Positions 31,876 to 42,018 of a DNA stretch of 64,000 nucleotides are shown here, piece by piece; positions within the stretch are counted from its first letter, which is position 1, and each line of letters begins with the position of its first letter. The stretch covers positions 97,826 to 161,825 of the forward strand of contig MU603956.1 in NCBI GenBank assembly GCA_025201845.1, in the 5' to 3' direction. A program made the position numbers and the translations under genes. The stretch comes from Martensiomyces pterosporus (Eukaryota > Kickxellomycota > Kickxellomycetes > Kickxellales > Kickxellaceae). Under the pieces are notes generated by a model, which saw only the letters and a program-made list of their open reading frames with translations, had not been told where the DNA came from and ran no database searches.

Positions 31876-33717
31876 ATGTACATCCCAGCTTCAAAGGCGC
31901 CATATGCGCGCAGTGGGCGCGGCGTGGTGCTGAGCCGCACCTCTGCCACCTCAACTGCCACCCTGGAGAAGGATGCCAAGCAGGCAGCCTTCTCTCTGAT
32001 GCTCCAAACGCCATCAAAGCGGGCGCAGCAGCGGATGGCCCAAAAGCCCTCCTACACACCACCAGCCGTTGTTCGCAAGGACTCTGGCGAGATTGTCCGG
32101 CCATGTCTGCGCCGCAGAGCCAACACCGAGCCCGCTACATGTGCCGATGGCACCGCCACTTCATCTACAACATCCTCTTCCTCCCTCTACCCAAGCATCC
32201 GCCCTCCTCGGTTCGTGCATTTCGGTGCTGAGCTTGAGCGTGTGCGGTGGTTCCTCAAGGGCCAGTGCCCAAAGTCCGTGTGCTCTGATGCCACACCCGA
32301 CAGCCATGCTGTCGCTGACGACGAGTGCCAGCAAACCCGCCTTGGCAGCCCTGTGGCACAGCTGCAGGGCACCTCGGCAGGCGAGCAGCCAGCTACAGTC
32401 CGCCTCACATCGCTCCGGCGCCCGACCCCCTCGTTTGCCATCTTCGAGACCTCGCCCGTTGTTCTGGAGCGTGTTGAGCTCGCATGCAGCAAGCGCTCTT
32501 CGGCAGCGCTGCGGGGCACAGTCAAGGTCCACAACGTTGCATTTGAAAAGGTGGTGGTTTTGCGGTACTCGTTTGACCACTGGAGGACAACCGAGGAGTG
32601 TCAGGCCACCTACACCAAGACGCTGGCTGACGCTGAGGGCGGACGACCCGGGGTTGACCGCTTTTCCTTTACCCTGCCCCTGGCGGCCTCGGCCACTGTG
32701 GATTTGCCAGCAACCATAGCCATGTGCGTGCGCTACGACGTAGGCGGGTGCGAGCACTGGGACAACAACTGCGGGTCGAACTACATGTTCAAGATCACCC
32801 ACCCGGCTGTTCCGGCCATCGCTGACGAGGAGGCGGATGCGGACGCGGTGTTTGCAAGGGCTGCTAAGAGCTCAGAGTTCCGGGCTCCCCCGCGCCTCAC
32901 CTTCAACAGCTTTGCCGCTCCTTCCCCAACTGCAGCTCAGGATGGGGTGAGCTCTGCCGCTGCTCGCCGCCACTCTGTTGCTTACTCAGCGCCTACGCCG
33001 GCAGACACCCGCCGGTACATGGCAAAGTCTGCGGCTCTCTTCGGTGCCCCTTCCGCCAGTGCTTGCCATGCTGAGCCATCATCCCCACCGCACAACCAGC
33101 AGCAGCAGCAGCAACAGCAGATGGGCATTGACAGCGCCAGCTGCTCACCCTCATCATCTCAGCCAACGGCTGCACACATTGTGCCTTCTGCCAGCAACAA
33201 TCAGTTGAGTGCACACAATGCGTCTGCGGGCAATGCGGCAATTGCCGCACAACCACCGTACATGCAGCAGCAGGCATTCAGCACACTGCCCCCTTGCTCC
33301 TCGATGCAGACCGAGCTTCCGCTATATCAGGATGTGGCCTGGTGCGGTGGCGATTTCGCCGCCTACCCTGCTACCGCCATATGCTCTTCATCCTACAGCG
33401 GCACCTTCGGCATCGACAGCGCAAGCATGCTGTCTGCCGCTGAGTACATGCTTGCACCGTCGCCGGTGCCGCTTTCGCCTACTGCTGCCTCTCCAGTCGC
33501 TGTCCCCAACCGGCCGTCAATGCCTGCCTCACCCGTGTCGTCACCCATGCGCACCAACAGCGGAGGCGTGTCTGGGAGGGCGGGATCACCGCTGGCCACA
33601 CCCATGCGTACGGGCAGTCCCATTAGCCGTCCAGTGTTTTCCCCAAATGGCTCGGTGCGCACAGGATCGCCCTTGGCCTGGTCTCGTAACACCACGGCAT
33701 CTGCACTTCAGTGCTGA
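31876..33717 (+). CDS. Glycogen-targeting regulatory subunit of protein phosphatase 1 (CBM21)
   Basis: A single exon, 613 aa. RFVHFGAELERVRWF (residues 112-126) contains an RVxF-type PP1-docking motif in the form usual for Gac1/PPP1R3 proteins. A CBM21 domain follows at about 187-310: ELACSKRSSAALRGTVKVHN, YSFDHWRTTEE, DRFSFTLPL and the glycogen-contact segment CEHWDNNCGSNY. Such subunits bring PP1 to glycogen and activate glycogen synthase. The C-terminal half is low complexity, with a poly-Gln run (residues ~409-415) and several S-P-x-x-TP/SP sites (for example GSPLATPMRTGSPIS) that could be phosphorylated. The long gene-free upstream region suggests complex transcriptional control, which is an inference. 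Confidence 0.88.
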   Translation: MYIPASKAPYARSGRGVVLSRTSATSTATLEKDAKQAAFSLMLQTPSKRAQQRMAQKPSYTPPAVVRKDSGEIVRPCLRRRANTEPATCADGTATSSTTSSSSLYPSIRPPRFVHFGAELERVRWFLKGQCPKSVCSDATPDSHAVADDECQQTRLGSPVAQLQGTSAGEQPATVRLTSLRRPTPSFAIFETSPVVLERVELACSKRSSAALRGTVKVHNVAFEKVVVLRYSFDHWRTTEECQATYTKTLADAEGGRPGVDRFSFTLPLAASATVDLPATIAMCVRYDVGGCEHWDNNCGSNYMFKITHPAVPAIADEEADADAVFARAAKSSEFRAPPRLTFNSFAAPSPTAAQDGVSSAAARRHSVAYSAPTPADTRRYMAKSAALFGAPSASACHAEPSSPPHNQQQQQQQQMGIDSASCSPSSSQPTAAHIVPSASNNQLSAHNASAGNAAIAAQPPYMQQQAFSTLPPCSSMQTELPLYQDVAWCGGDFAAYPATAICSSSYSGTFGIDSASMLSAAEYMLAPSPVPLSPTAASPVAVPNRPSMPASPVSSPMRTNSGGVSGRAGSPLATPMRTGSPISRPVFSPNGSVRTGSPLAWSRNTTASALQC

Positions 33718-35382
33718 GCACGAGCGGGGGGCTCCATTCCAAAATACCGAGATCCAAAATGTGGTTCCAATACACCCTATTACTATACAGTACTTTCTTT
33801 TGCATCCCAGTTGGGCTTATTTATATATTTATTTGAGCACTATGTTACATAAATAAACGCATGCTACCTTAGCTCTGCTACTTTCTCTGTGTCCTGGCAT
33901 CCCTTTGTAGGCAGTTCTAGCCAGTGAATCCGGGGGCACCCTCGCTGACCCTCTCTCTACCTGCTGTGCCGTACCCAGGACGAGGAGCGAAAGCGAAAGC
34001 CAAGCCATCACATACCCATTCTACGTCTCTATGCAAAAAACATCTGCCTTGCTTCATTCTACATGACCCTGCCCTTCGTCTCGTGCTTGAACTCAACTCT
34101 AAACATCAAGCCAGTTGGCGCTGACACGCAGTCTTTGTCTGAAATGAAATGGAATTAAATGTATGCGTGTCACCTGAACGCCAGACATGGACGCTGTTCA
34201 GCAGCGCATGGCCCAGCAAGAGCACACCAAGATACAAGCGACGAAAGCTGTGCATTTCATTTCACCTCCTCTTTTGTTCTCTACTGTCTTGCGGAGCAGC
34301 TGTTCTTGCGTTCTACACGTGAGATGTAGGTGATGCGAGCAAGGATGACTGATCTTGTCTTTGCACACCACACATAGACTTGTCTATTGTTTCTCGGAGC
34401 GTGTGCCCTTGTGCCCCATCTACATGGGGACCTCTTCATTCTTTCCAAGAGCACGGCCAGGCAATTCAAGCATTTTGCCACATCCCTGTTTTCTTGTCCT
34501 AATTGTCGAGCACCACATGCTTGCCGCTGGGCCTCATTATAGCCAGCGAGGGAAACCTGCCTCTTGCTCTACCGTAGGAATGTACGCACTCGCTTGCTCT
34601 ATCATGCGACAGCTACTGTGTGCATTTTTCACGCGGATGCAATGGCGCGCAATTCCGCCCCTCCCTCGCTCAGTCTTTTGCCCCCTTGTGGCACCAGCTG
34701 GGAGTGGAACAGAGCTGCTGATTCCACCGCACTGAATGCCATGGCCGCTGGCAACCTTGCTTCACACGGTAGCCCACTCTTTGCCGTTCTGATCCTGCAC
34801 CGATCGCGTTCCATACACGCTGTCCCTTGCCATGCTCGGAGCTTGCCGGCCAGAGATGCCGCCAGAAGAAGCAGAAATGCGCATAGCCTTGCTTAGCTCA
34901 GCGACGCTGCCACCAAGGCAGGTAGCCGGTAACTCGCCGAGGTGTCTCCGCCAAGTAATCAAGCCGCTAAGACACGGGTCGCGAATCAGCAGATTAGCAG
35001 TGGTTCATTGAAGCCGGGTCCAACGACGGTGTCGGCTGACCAGTAACGTAGAGGGGGCACTCTGGACATCCCCGGCCGGCAGCGCACTGGCCTGATTTCG
35101 CTGTGGAGGATCATCTCGGATGCCTGCACGAGTATTCCGCGCCCATGTCGATCTTGTAGCACACACGCGAATTGCACATGCACTAGCCGTTGGCCTCCTG
35201 TTTTTTTTCTTTAGCGGACGGGGCGGCGTTGGTTGTCGTGCGCTCTCTTTCTTTATCCTCCTCAGCTCCTGGTCTGAACCGTTTCCCCCCCCCTTACACC
35301 TGCTTTTCTTTCTTTACCACCTCTCTTCACAGAAACAAGAACCAAAAAAAAGGACGAACACAGCCACGCTTTCCAGCACAGT
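33718..35382. other. Intergenic region CBM21 gene / uridine phosphorylase
   Basis: AATAAA at 33852-33857 probably ends the CBM21 transcript. No gene is recognised in the remaining 1.5 kb. C/T-rich sequence from about 35240 to 35335 marks the leader of the next gene. Confidence 0.45.
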
Positions 35383-36432
35383 ATGCCGAACGAACAAATG
35401 AGCAGCGCAAACAAGCCCCTCAGCGCCGAGGGCAGAACATACCACGTCGAGACTCGCCACGGTGAAGGTAATAGGAAGAAGAAGAAGAAGAAGAAGAAGA
35501 AAAAACACCCAAGCAAAGGCACGCTGATTGCTCCTGGTATCAGCAGCGTATATTTACTCAGCAGCCACCCATTGTTGTCTGATTGATCTGTAGTGGCCAA
35601 CCGCATTGTCACTGTTGGCGACCCGCAGCGGGCGCGCACGATGGCCAAGTTCATGGACAAGGTTCTCTTTGAGCACACATCGCACCGCGGTTTCCTGACG
35701 ATCACCGGGCTCTACAAGGGCCTGCCGCTCTCGATTGTGGCCATCGGCATGGGTCTTTCGATGATGGACTTTTTTGTGCGCGAAACCCGCATGGTGGTCG
35801 AGGGCCCCCTGTCGATCGTGCGGTTTGGGTCGTGCGGGTCGATTTGCGATGCGCAGACGGGCGACGTTATTGTCGCCAAGAGCGCCTTTGGGATCTCGCG
35901 CAACTTTGACTACTTCAACGATCCCAGGGACACGCATGTCAGCCAGGATCCGTACATCCTGTGGAAGCCCGTTGCAAGCGACGATACCCTGACGAAGCAC
36001 GTTGCGCAGGCCATTGCCAAGAGCATTGGCGAGGAGCATGTGTTTGAGGGATCCGTGGGCAATGCCGACAGCTTCTACGGGTCGCAGGGCCGCCTGGGCA
36101 CCGATTTCTGCGACGACAACGAGCAGCTGCTGGAGACAATCCACAAGAGGTACTTGGATGCCGCGGCGCTCGAGATGGAGAGCCATATGCTGTTCCACCT
36201 GGCCCAGGTGTCGACTGGAAACAAGGGCGACTTGCCAAGGTCCATCAAGGCTGCGTGTGCGCTCGTTGTGTTTGCCGACCGCACGGGCAACTCGTTCATC
36301 ACCCCCGAGAAGAGCAAGGAGGCCATTGAGGTCAATGCCAAGGCCCTCTTTGATGCCCTCGTTGCGGACCTGCCCTCGCAGGATGGCCTGCATCCAGCAG
36401 CCGGCAGTGTGTGGGAAAATGAGCTGGCGTAG
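35383..36432 (+). CDS. Uridine phosphorylase-like NP-I nucleoside phosphorylase (2 exons)
   Basis: Exon 1 is 35383-35467 and exon 2 is 35594-36432, with a 126-nt GT-AG intron; the join encodes VANRIVTVGDP. The product has 307 aa. The GDPQRAR segment is the phosphate-binding loop of NP-I phosphorylases. IVRFGSCGSI is the second glycine-rich strand, and AAALEMESHM supplies the Glu-Met-Glu that contacts ribose. These features fit uridine phosphorylase, which splits uridine to uracil and ribose-1-phosphate in pyrimidine salvage. Specificity against a purine substrate cannot be proven by eye. The intron holds a (GAA)n run. The gene is convergent with the KilA-N reading frame. Confidence 0.85.
35475..35503 (+). 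repeat. (GAA)n microsatellite in an intron
   Basis: About eight GAA/AAG units followed by A-rich sequence inside the uridine phosphorylase intron, 7 nt after the donor. Confidence 0.85.
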
Positions 36433-36883
36433 ATCACCCCCTTTGCTAGTCCTTTTATAGATCACCAACAGTAGATATTCAGCATACACTTTGCCATCCA
36501 TGCCAAACCAGCATTCTACTACAGTCCTACGTCTAAGCCATCCCCCTCCTGCAATTTTGGCACCCGTGAGGCTCATCGCTACCGCCGCTCACCTTCCTAA
36601 GCGCAAGGACCCTTGTCTTCAGCCATGCTGGGGTGGCATATTCAAGCTGCGTTCTTCGTTTTGCATTTCTTTATCTGCTCTATTTCTACTGATTCTCACA
36701 TCGTAACAGCCACGCTTGGCAACCGCCTTGATGTTTGATGGCATATCGATGATACATGCACAATAGCGTGTGTATATTCAAGGGAGGGAGGGGGTTTGCG
36801 GAGGAACAAGTATTAACAAGGGAAGATAAGTAAAAGAAATGGCTGGCATGCTAAAGCAGCAGCAAACACGGCATAGCAGTGGA
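36433..36883. other. Convergent 3' region
   Basis: 451 bp between two convergent stops. A short G-rich patch (GGGAGGGAGGGGG) lies at about 36782. No gene seen. Confidence 0.4.
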
Positions 36884-39800
36884 TCATGTAGTGGGCTGCC
36901 GATCCTTGGCATGCTGCTGCTGGCCAGATGGCAGTACCGCAGGCTGTGGCGCTGGAGAAGAGGGCTTCACAGAGCTCCGGAGATGCGGGACTGGCTGCTG
37001 TTTCTGCTGCACCGTGATGGTAGCAGCAGTGTTGCTGGGATTCGAGCCTACAGGCGTTGCTGGTCTAGACATTGGCGAAGAATGCTGCTGCTGCTGCTGC
37101 TGGCTCTGGGGAGAGGGCCGTGCAGCAGGGCGCTGTTGGTGGTGTGCTGCAGTGACAGATCGCATCACAGGTCTTTGTCCTGGTGCCGCGGCTCCGGGTG
37201 CATGGCTCGCAGGCGAGTGAGTGGGCCGGTTCCCTGGGCGCTGCGGGCGAGGAACAGCGCTGCTGGGCATTGAGCTCCGCATGCCAGGAGAGTGAGGTCG
37301 CTGATGGCCATTCGCAGCCACCGGTCGACGCATGGGTGTGCCTGCGCCTGGTGCCACCGGTCTTGCAGCGGGCGGTCTGCGCTGCTGGTTTATCCCATTG
37401 GGGTGAGCGGCCGAGGGCGACGATGGCCGAACACCACTACCGCCATTCATCGGAGATGTGCCATTCGGCGGCGGTCGCCTGAGCACAGGCCGCTTGATCT
37501 GAGGACCTACAGGCGATCCCGCACCTCGCGTGTCTCCAGCTCCATTGGCTGGTGGTCGCTGCGGCATCCGGTGCGCGCTGCCGTTCATAGGGCGCATCAT
37601 TGGGCGCCTGGGAGGCCCACTGTTCGGTCCTGTGGTGCCAGCAGGCGACGGTGTGTTTGGCGCCGGCCTCACGCCAGCAGCAGTTCCATGGGGAGGCTGG
37701 TGCGACTGGGGCAGCTGCGGTCTGCTGACAGGAGTCTTGTGCTGCTGCGACTGCTGAGAGCCAGGGGGCGGTGGCGTAGCACGACCTGGCATTCCTGGAC
37801 GCACAGTGGGTGTCCGCTGAGCAGAAGAGGCTCCGGCAGACAGTGGCGAATAGCCCTGTCTGGCACCTGGCTGCGAGTTGTTCACCAGCCGACCCTGCGG
37901 AGATGGACGCGGCGGACGCTGCTGCTGTGGGCGAGAGACCGCAGGAGTGGTCTGTCGCTGCATTGGGCGGTTCATGGTGGCCGGCGATCTACTCACGCTG
38001 CTGCCATTCGCCCTGCTAGGACAAGAAACGGGTGCCGCCGACTTTGCCTGCGCTGCTGCTGACGGCGAACTGGTGGAGTTACGGTCAGCATTTGCTGTGG
38101 CTGCAGTGGCCGTTGACGACGGCGCACTACTGCTCGCTGCTGCAGGAGAGAGGGCGGTAGCCTCCGCTGCTGCCTGCCGTTGGTTCTGCGCAAGCGTGGC
38201 CATGCTCAGGGTGTGGTTGTAGATAGCGCTGGCTAGTCTCAGCACAACCGCAGCATCGGGAACGGACGACCCCTTGTTCCGCGCTCTGCCTCCCTTCGTG
38301 GCGGCCGCAGCCTGCTTGGACAGCGGCTTTCCACGCGGTATGCGGATCACTCGAGCACGCTTGCGAGCGCCACTCGGCCCACTGCCCTCGTCCTCATCGC
38401 CACCAACCTTTGCGCGCTTGCTACCGCTGTTGGCGTTACGGTACAAAAGGTAAGGAGCAACCGCCTGCTGCCGACCAGTGCTCTTTGCTGCTGCTGCTGC
38501 ACGCAAACGGAGCAGCAGGCTAGCCTTGGCATTGCCCGTGAATCCAAACGCCTCCATTGTTTGTGCCAGTCGAGCGTTCAGGCTGCCACCGGACTGCGCT
38601 GGGTGAGCGGACTTGCGATCCACTGTCTCGGTGATGCCAGCGCTGTCTGCTGTCATTGGAGTGTGCAGTGAGGACGCTGAGGAGGACCTCGACATCGTCA
38701 TAGCCGCACTGGAGAGCCTCTTGTGGCCAGGTGGAGATGGCGGTGGCGGCGGCGATGGCGGAGTAGAACAGCAGATCATGTCCACGTCGTTGTCGCCGCC
38801 TGGGATCACCATGCTCATGTCCAGGTCGTCGTTGTCGCTGCCTGGCTCGTCGCAGTCCATCGAGTCGTCAAAGTGCGTGTCCATCGAGGGCGGCAGGGGC
38901 TTTGTCGTCAGCGTCGACGAAATGGCTGCTGAGAGCTCCTGTGCATCGACTCCCCCGGGGTTAGATGTGGGGGAGCTGGTCGCCTTAGATGCTGCCAATG
39001 TGGTTACAAGGCCACTGGCAGCGGCTGACACGCCAAGGGATTCCGATGTCGGGGGTGCAGTGCTGTTGGAGTTGGCTGAGGGTCCAACAAGCGTGGGCTC
39101 ACTAACAAGAACAGACGCCAATGAAGCAGGCGGCTTCTGGGGCGATCCGTCGCTTGGGCTTTTCGGTCCACCGCTAGCCTTCGCTTGACGTGCGCTCTTC
39201 GCTGCACTGCTCACTGGCTGCTCGCCCTGGCCCTTTGATGCCAACGGCGAGCGCGAGGGCGTGCATTTTGTGGTACTAGCTGGTATAGTGCCCTGCGGCG
39301 ACTCGTTGTCCGTCGCCGGATGCGAGCGCTCTGCAGGCGACTGAGACTGCGACTGAATTGGGGACGGAGCCAGCGGTGCTTCATGCGCAGCAGATGTGCC
39401 CAGCATCGGACTCTCGGCGCTAAGCAGCTGGAGGAACGACTGCAGCTGCCTGTCATCCGAGCCAAAGATGGCCTTGGCGGCACCAGCAAAGTTAAACGAC
39501 CCGGATCTGGTAGCCAACGACTGGATGATCGAAGGCGAGGGAGTGCCGCGCGCTGTGGCGCCAAACGTGCTGGACCGCGAGATGCTCTGCGTGGGCTGGT
39601 GGTGGCTGCGAGGACCCTGGCCAGCGGTGGCCGAGTTGACCAAATGCTGGAACTCGATACCAAGGCCAGTCTCGCGTGCAGCCGCAGCCGCAGCGGCGGC
39701 AGCAGCAGCTGCCGCATTGACCACTGCGCTAGTGGCTGATGACGCCCCTGCACTGAGCACCTGCTGCTGTGTGATGTCTGTCGTGTCAGCGCTGACCATA

Positions 39801-41470
39801 GCGTTGGCGCCAGCAGCAATTGCTGGCTGAGGCGAGGCAAGAAGCACGCTGGTGGGGTCGGTGAAGAACGGCGTGATCAGGTGGCGGATGAACGACGTTG
39901 GCAGGGGCGCGGGGAAGTACGCCTCCAGGTTGTCGTTGAGGAAAGGGCCTAAGCGGTGGTTCAAGGAGCACGTGGCAGCCAGTGCGCGCGCCCTAGGCAG
40001 CGGAATCCACGTTCCGTAGAGCTTGCTTTGCGGTCGCCGCCACTTGAACCGCCCGACCTCGAGGCTCAGCACAATGCTGCGCTCCTGCTCCGACGCAACA
40101 CCGCCAGCGAGGAGGAGCGACGATGCGTTGACGTAGCCGTTCTCAACCAGCCGAAGCAGCCGGTGTCGCCGGACGATCCATTTGCCTTGGCAATCAGCTG
40201 CAGGCTCGGTGGTGGTCATCACCGTCATATATACAGGCACAGTTTCGACGATGGTAAGCACTATCCGAGGCGACACGGGCACCTTTGTCGCCACCATTGC
40301 CGTTGGCGGGATGTCTGCAAAGGGATCTGGCAAAATGACCTTGCTGCACGAGGCGGAGGACGCCTCTTCATGCTCGTCTGTGTTTCCGCTAGGCGCCTTG
40401 GCCAACTCCAGCGTGTCGGGATCAAGGGGCTTGGATACACTGGTCGCCCTTGACTGCTGCTGCTGCTGCTCCTGCTTTTCGCCCTTCACAGGCTTTTCTA
40501 CGTCTCCTTGCTCTTGCTTCACACTCGGTTTGTGCGAGGCAGATGCTGTCGATGACGACCGCGATACGACAGAGGCCGGGGCCCGCTGGTCGCTGACACT
40601 GCTGGAGGCTGTAGACACCTTTGAGGGAGAGGTGCCTGCAGCGGCTGCGCCATTCGCCTTCTTCTCCTCCGCAGCCGATGGTGGCGACGACTCGGAGGCA
40701 TCCGCGGCATACTTGGAAGAGTTCTTCGACAGGGCCAGGAGCTTTTGTGTGAGCTTCGAGGACAGGTCGTCGTGCGCGGCATCCCCCAGGCACTTGCCGC
40801 CGTCGCCACTGCAATTAATACTACGGCTATTTACATTAGCTGTTGAGCTTTGGCTGGCCATGCGAGTAGGATCCTGCTCCTCCGTCGCGAGGACACCAGA
40901 CATTCTGGCATGTGTCGGACACTGCAAATTGTCGTCATCAGAGAAGGGCCCTCCCACCGAGGGATTGGAGTTCGTCCAGAGCTTGTCCAGCTCGTTGACC
41001 GACATCAGCTCGGCGTCCATCAGGTCGTGGAAGCTATTGAAGTCAAAGCTGCCGCCTGCACCCAAGTCCGAATCAATATCGTGCTCGGCTTTGATATAAA
41101 GCGCGGCGCCGGTCGTGTTAACTGCTGTTGCTGTTGTTGTTGCCCTCGCCGCAGCCGCTCCTGCTGACCTCACAATTATTGAATCTGACGAAAGCAATGG
41201 CTGAGCAAAGGGTGCCTTTTCAGCAGCTGCAGCTAAAGGCTCCAGTTGCCGCTTGGCACCGGCTGCTACTGCTACTGCTGTTGTTTGCTTGCCGGCTGGG
41301 GGCAATGTGCCAATTACAGCCGAGGGCATACTGGGGCAGTCCGCTGTTTTGGCTGCTAATGCCACCAGGGGTCTGCGTAAAGGAGAGGCAGTGCTGCTGC
41401 TGCTTGCTGGGTGTGTGTCTGCTGTAGCGTCGTCTACTCGTTCCACGCGATCGAGAGAGCAGTTGTCCAT
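36884..41470 (-). CDS. KilA-N/APSES-domain nuclear protein (possibly the 3' exon of the GDS1-type gene)
   Basis: An uninterrupted frame of 1528 codons from the ATG at 41470. Residues ~400-520 form a KilA-N/APSES-like DNA-binding domain: VRRHRLLRLVENGYVNASSL, LLAGG, ERSIVLSLEVGRFKWRR, LYGTWIPLPRARALAATCSL and LGPFLNDNLEAYFP. The rest is Ser/Ala/Thr-rich. It has a Gln run near 334-338 and a very Pro/Arg/Gln-rich tail from about residue 1150 (RPQQQRPPRPSPQ, repeated RPxxR). The tail resembles a disordered activation or scaffold region. It is probably a transcription factor. The ATG at 41470 may lie in an intron: a 154-nt AG-free, pyrimidine-rich tract ends at an acceptor at 41435, in phase with the upstream gene. 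See the findings. Confidence 0.75.
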   Translation of the reverse strand: MDNCSLDRVERVDDATADTHPASSSSTASPLRRPLVALAAKTADCPSMPSAVIGTLPPAGKQTTAVAVAAGAKRQLEPLAAAAEKAPFAQPLLSSDSIIVRSAGAAAARATTTATAVNTTGAALYIKAEHDIDSDLGAGGSFDFNSFHDLMDAELMSVNELDKLWTNSNPSVGGPFSDDDNLQCPTHARMSGVLATEEQDPTRMASQSSTANVNSRSINCSGDGGKCLGDAAHDDLSSKLTQKLLALSKNSSKYAADASESSPPSAAEEKKANGAAAAGTSPSKVSTASSSVSDQRAPASVVSRSSSTASASHKPSVKQEQGDVEKPVKGEKQEQQQQQSRATSVSKPLDPDTLELAKAPSGNTDEHEEASSASCSKVILPDPFADIPPTAMVATKVPVSPRIVLTIVETVPVYMTVMTTTEPAADCQGKWIVRRHRLLRLVENGYVNASSLLLAGGVASEQERSIVLSLEVGRFKWRRPQSKLYGTWIPLPRARALAATCSLNHRLGPFLNDNLEAYFPAPLPTSFIRHLITPFFTDPTSVLLASPQPAIAAGANAMVSADTTDITQQQVLSAGASSATSAVVNAAAAAAAAAAAAARETGLGIEFQHLVNSATAGQGPRSHHQPTQSISRSSTFGATARGTPSPSIIQSLATRSGSFNFAGAAKAIFGSDDRQLQSFLQLLSAESPMLGTSAAHEAPLAPSPIQSQSQSPAERSHPATDNESPQGTIPASTTKCTPSRSPLASKGQGEQPVSSAAKSARQAKASGGPKSPSDGSPQKPPASLASVLVSEPTLVGPSANSNSTAPPTSESLGVSAAASGLVTTLAASKATSSPTSNPGGVDAQELSAAISSTLTTKPLPPSMDTHFDDSMDCDEPGSDNDDLDMSMVIPGGDNDVDMICCSTPPSPPPPPSPPGHKRLSSAAMTMSRSSSASSLHTPMTADSAGITETVDRKSAHPAQSGGSLNARLAQTMEAFGFTGNAKASLLLRLRAAAAAKSTGRQQAVAPYLLYRNANSGSKRAKVGGDEDEGSGPSGARKRARVIRIPRGKPLSKQAAAATKGGRARNKGSSVPDAAVVLRLASAIYNHTLSMATLAQNQRQAAAEATALSPAAASSSAPSSTATAATANADRNSTSSPSAAAQAKSAAPVSCPSRANGSSVSRSPATMNRPMQRQTTPAVSRPQQQRPPRPSPQGRLVNNSQPGARQGYSPLSAGASSAQRTPTVRPGMPGRATPPPPGSQQSQQHKTPVSRPQLPQSHQPPHGTAAGVRPAPNTPSPAGTTGPNSGPPRRPMMRPMNGSAHRMPQRPPANGAGDTRGAGSPVGPQIKRPVLRRPPPNGTSPMNGGSGVRPSSPSAAHPNGINQQRRPPAARPVAPGAGTPMRRPVAANGHQRPHSPGMRSSMPSSAVPRPQRPGNRPTHSPASHAPGAAAPGQRPVMRSVTAAHHQQRPAARPSPQSQQQQQQHSSPMSRPATPVGSNPSNTAATITVQQKQQPVPHLRSSVKPSSPAPQPAVLPSGQQQHAKDRQPTT

Positions 41471-42018
41471 ATGCGGTGCGGCATAACAAGCAAGGGAGAG
41501 AAGAAAGGCGGGGCGTGGAGGGAAAAGAGCGGTGTATTAGGGTGGATTAGTGCACGCGCAGATAGAGGGGCAATTACAGCAATAGTAATAAGCACTTGTG
41601 AAAGCGGTGTGGGTAGTGCGTATGCGCGGGCGAGCGAGGCAAGAGCCGAAAATTCAGAAAAGCACAATAATATAAAGGTCGCGCGCTGTTTGTACAGGCG
41701 AGAAGGGGAAGGAGCAGAGGGGCTGCGACATCAGCTTGCCCCGCACGACATAAGCAATTGCTTTGCCCCCAATAAAAGTCAAACAAAGAGAGAGTGAGCA
41801 ACCACGGCACGAGAACAAGCGGTGTCTGAGAGTGGCTGCTCTGGCTTGAGCGCGATTTGTTGGCTGGGGTATTCCAGCCAGTGAGACCGCTTCCTCCATG
41901 CAGGCACACAGCCAGCAGGCGGAGAAGAGCAAAAGGCAAGCAATCAGGCGGGAAGGGGGCGAGAAGCGCGGATTAATGAAGAAATGAAGAATGAGCGAGT
42001 GAATGCATGCATGCTTAC

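Noticed and set aside
30186..31933. Two overlapping long frames (408 and 344 codons) upstream of the CBM21 gene
   Set aside because: Cys/His/Trp-rich, no motif, and the second runs into the TATA box, leader and start of the real gene.
41654..42018. Read-through C-terminus of the GDS1-type gene (about 120 residues)
   Set aside because: It lies after a good GTAAGC donor and is Cys/Leu/Phe-rich without protein-like pattern; more likely intron.
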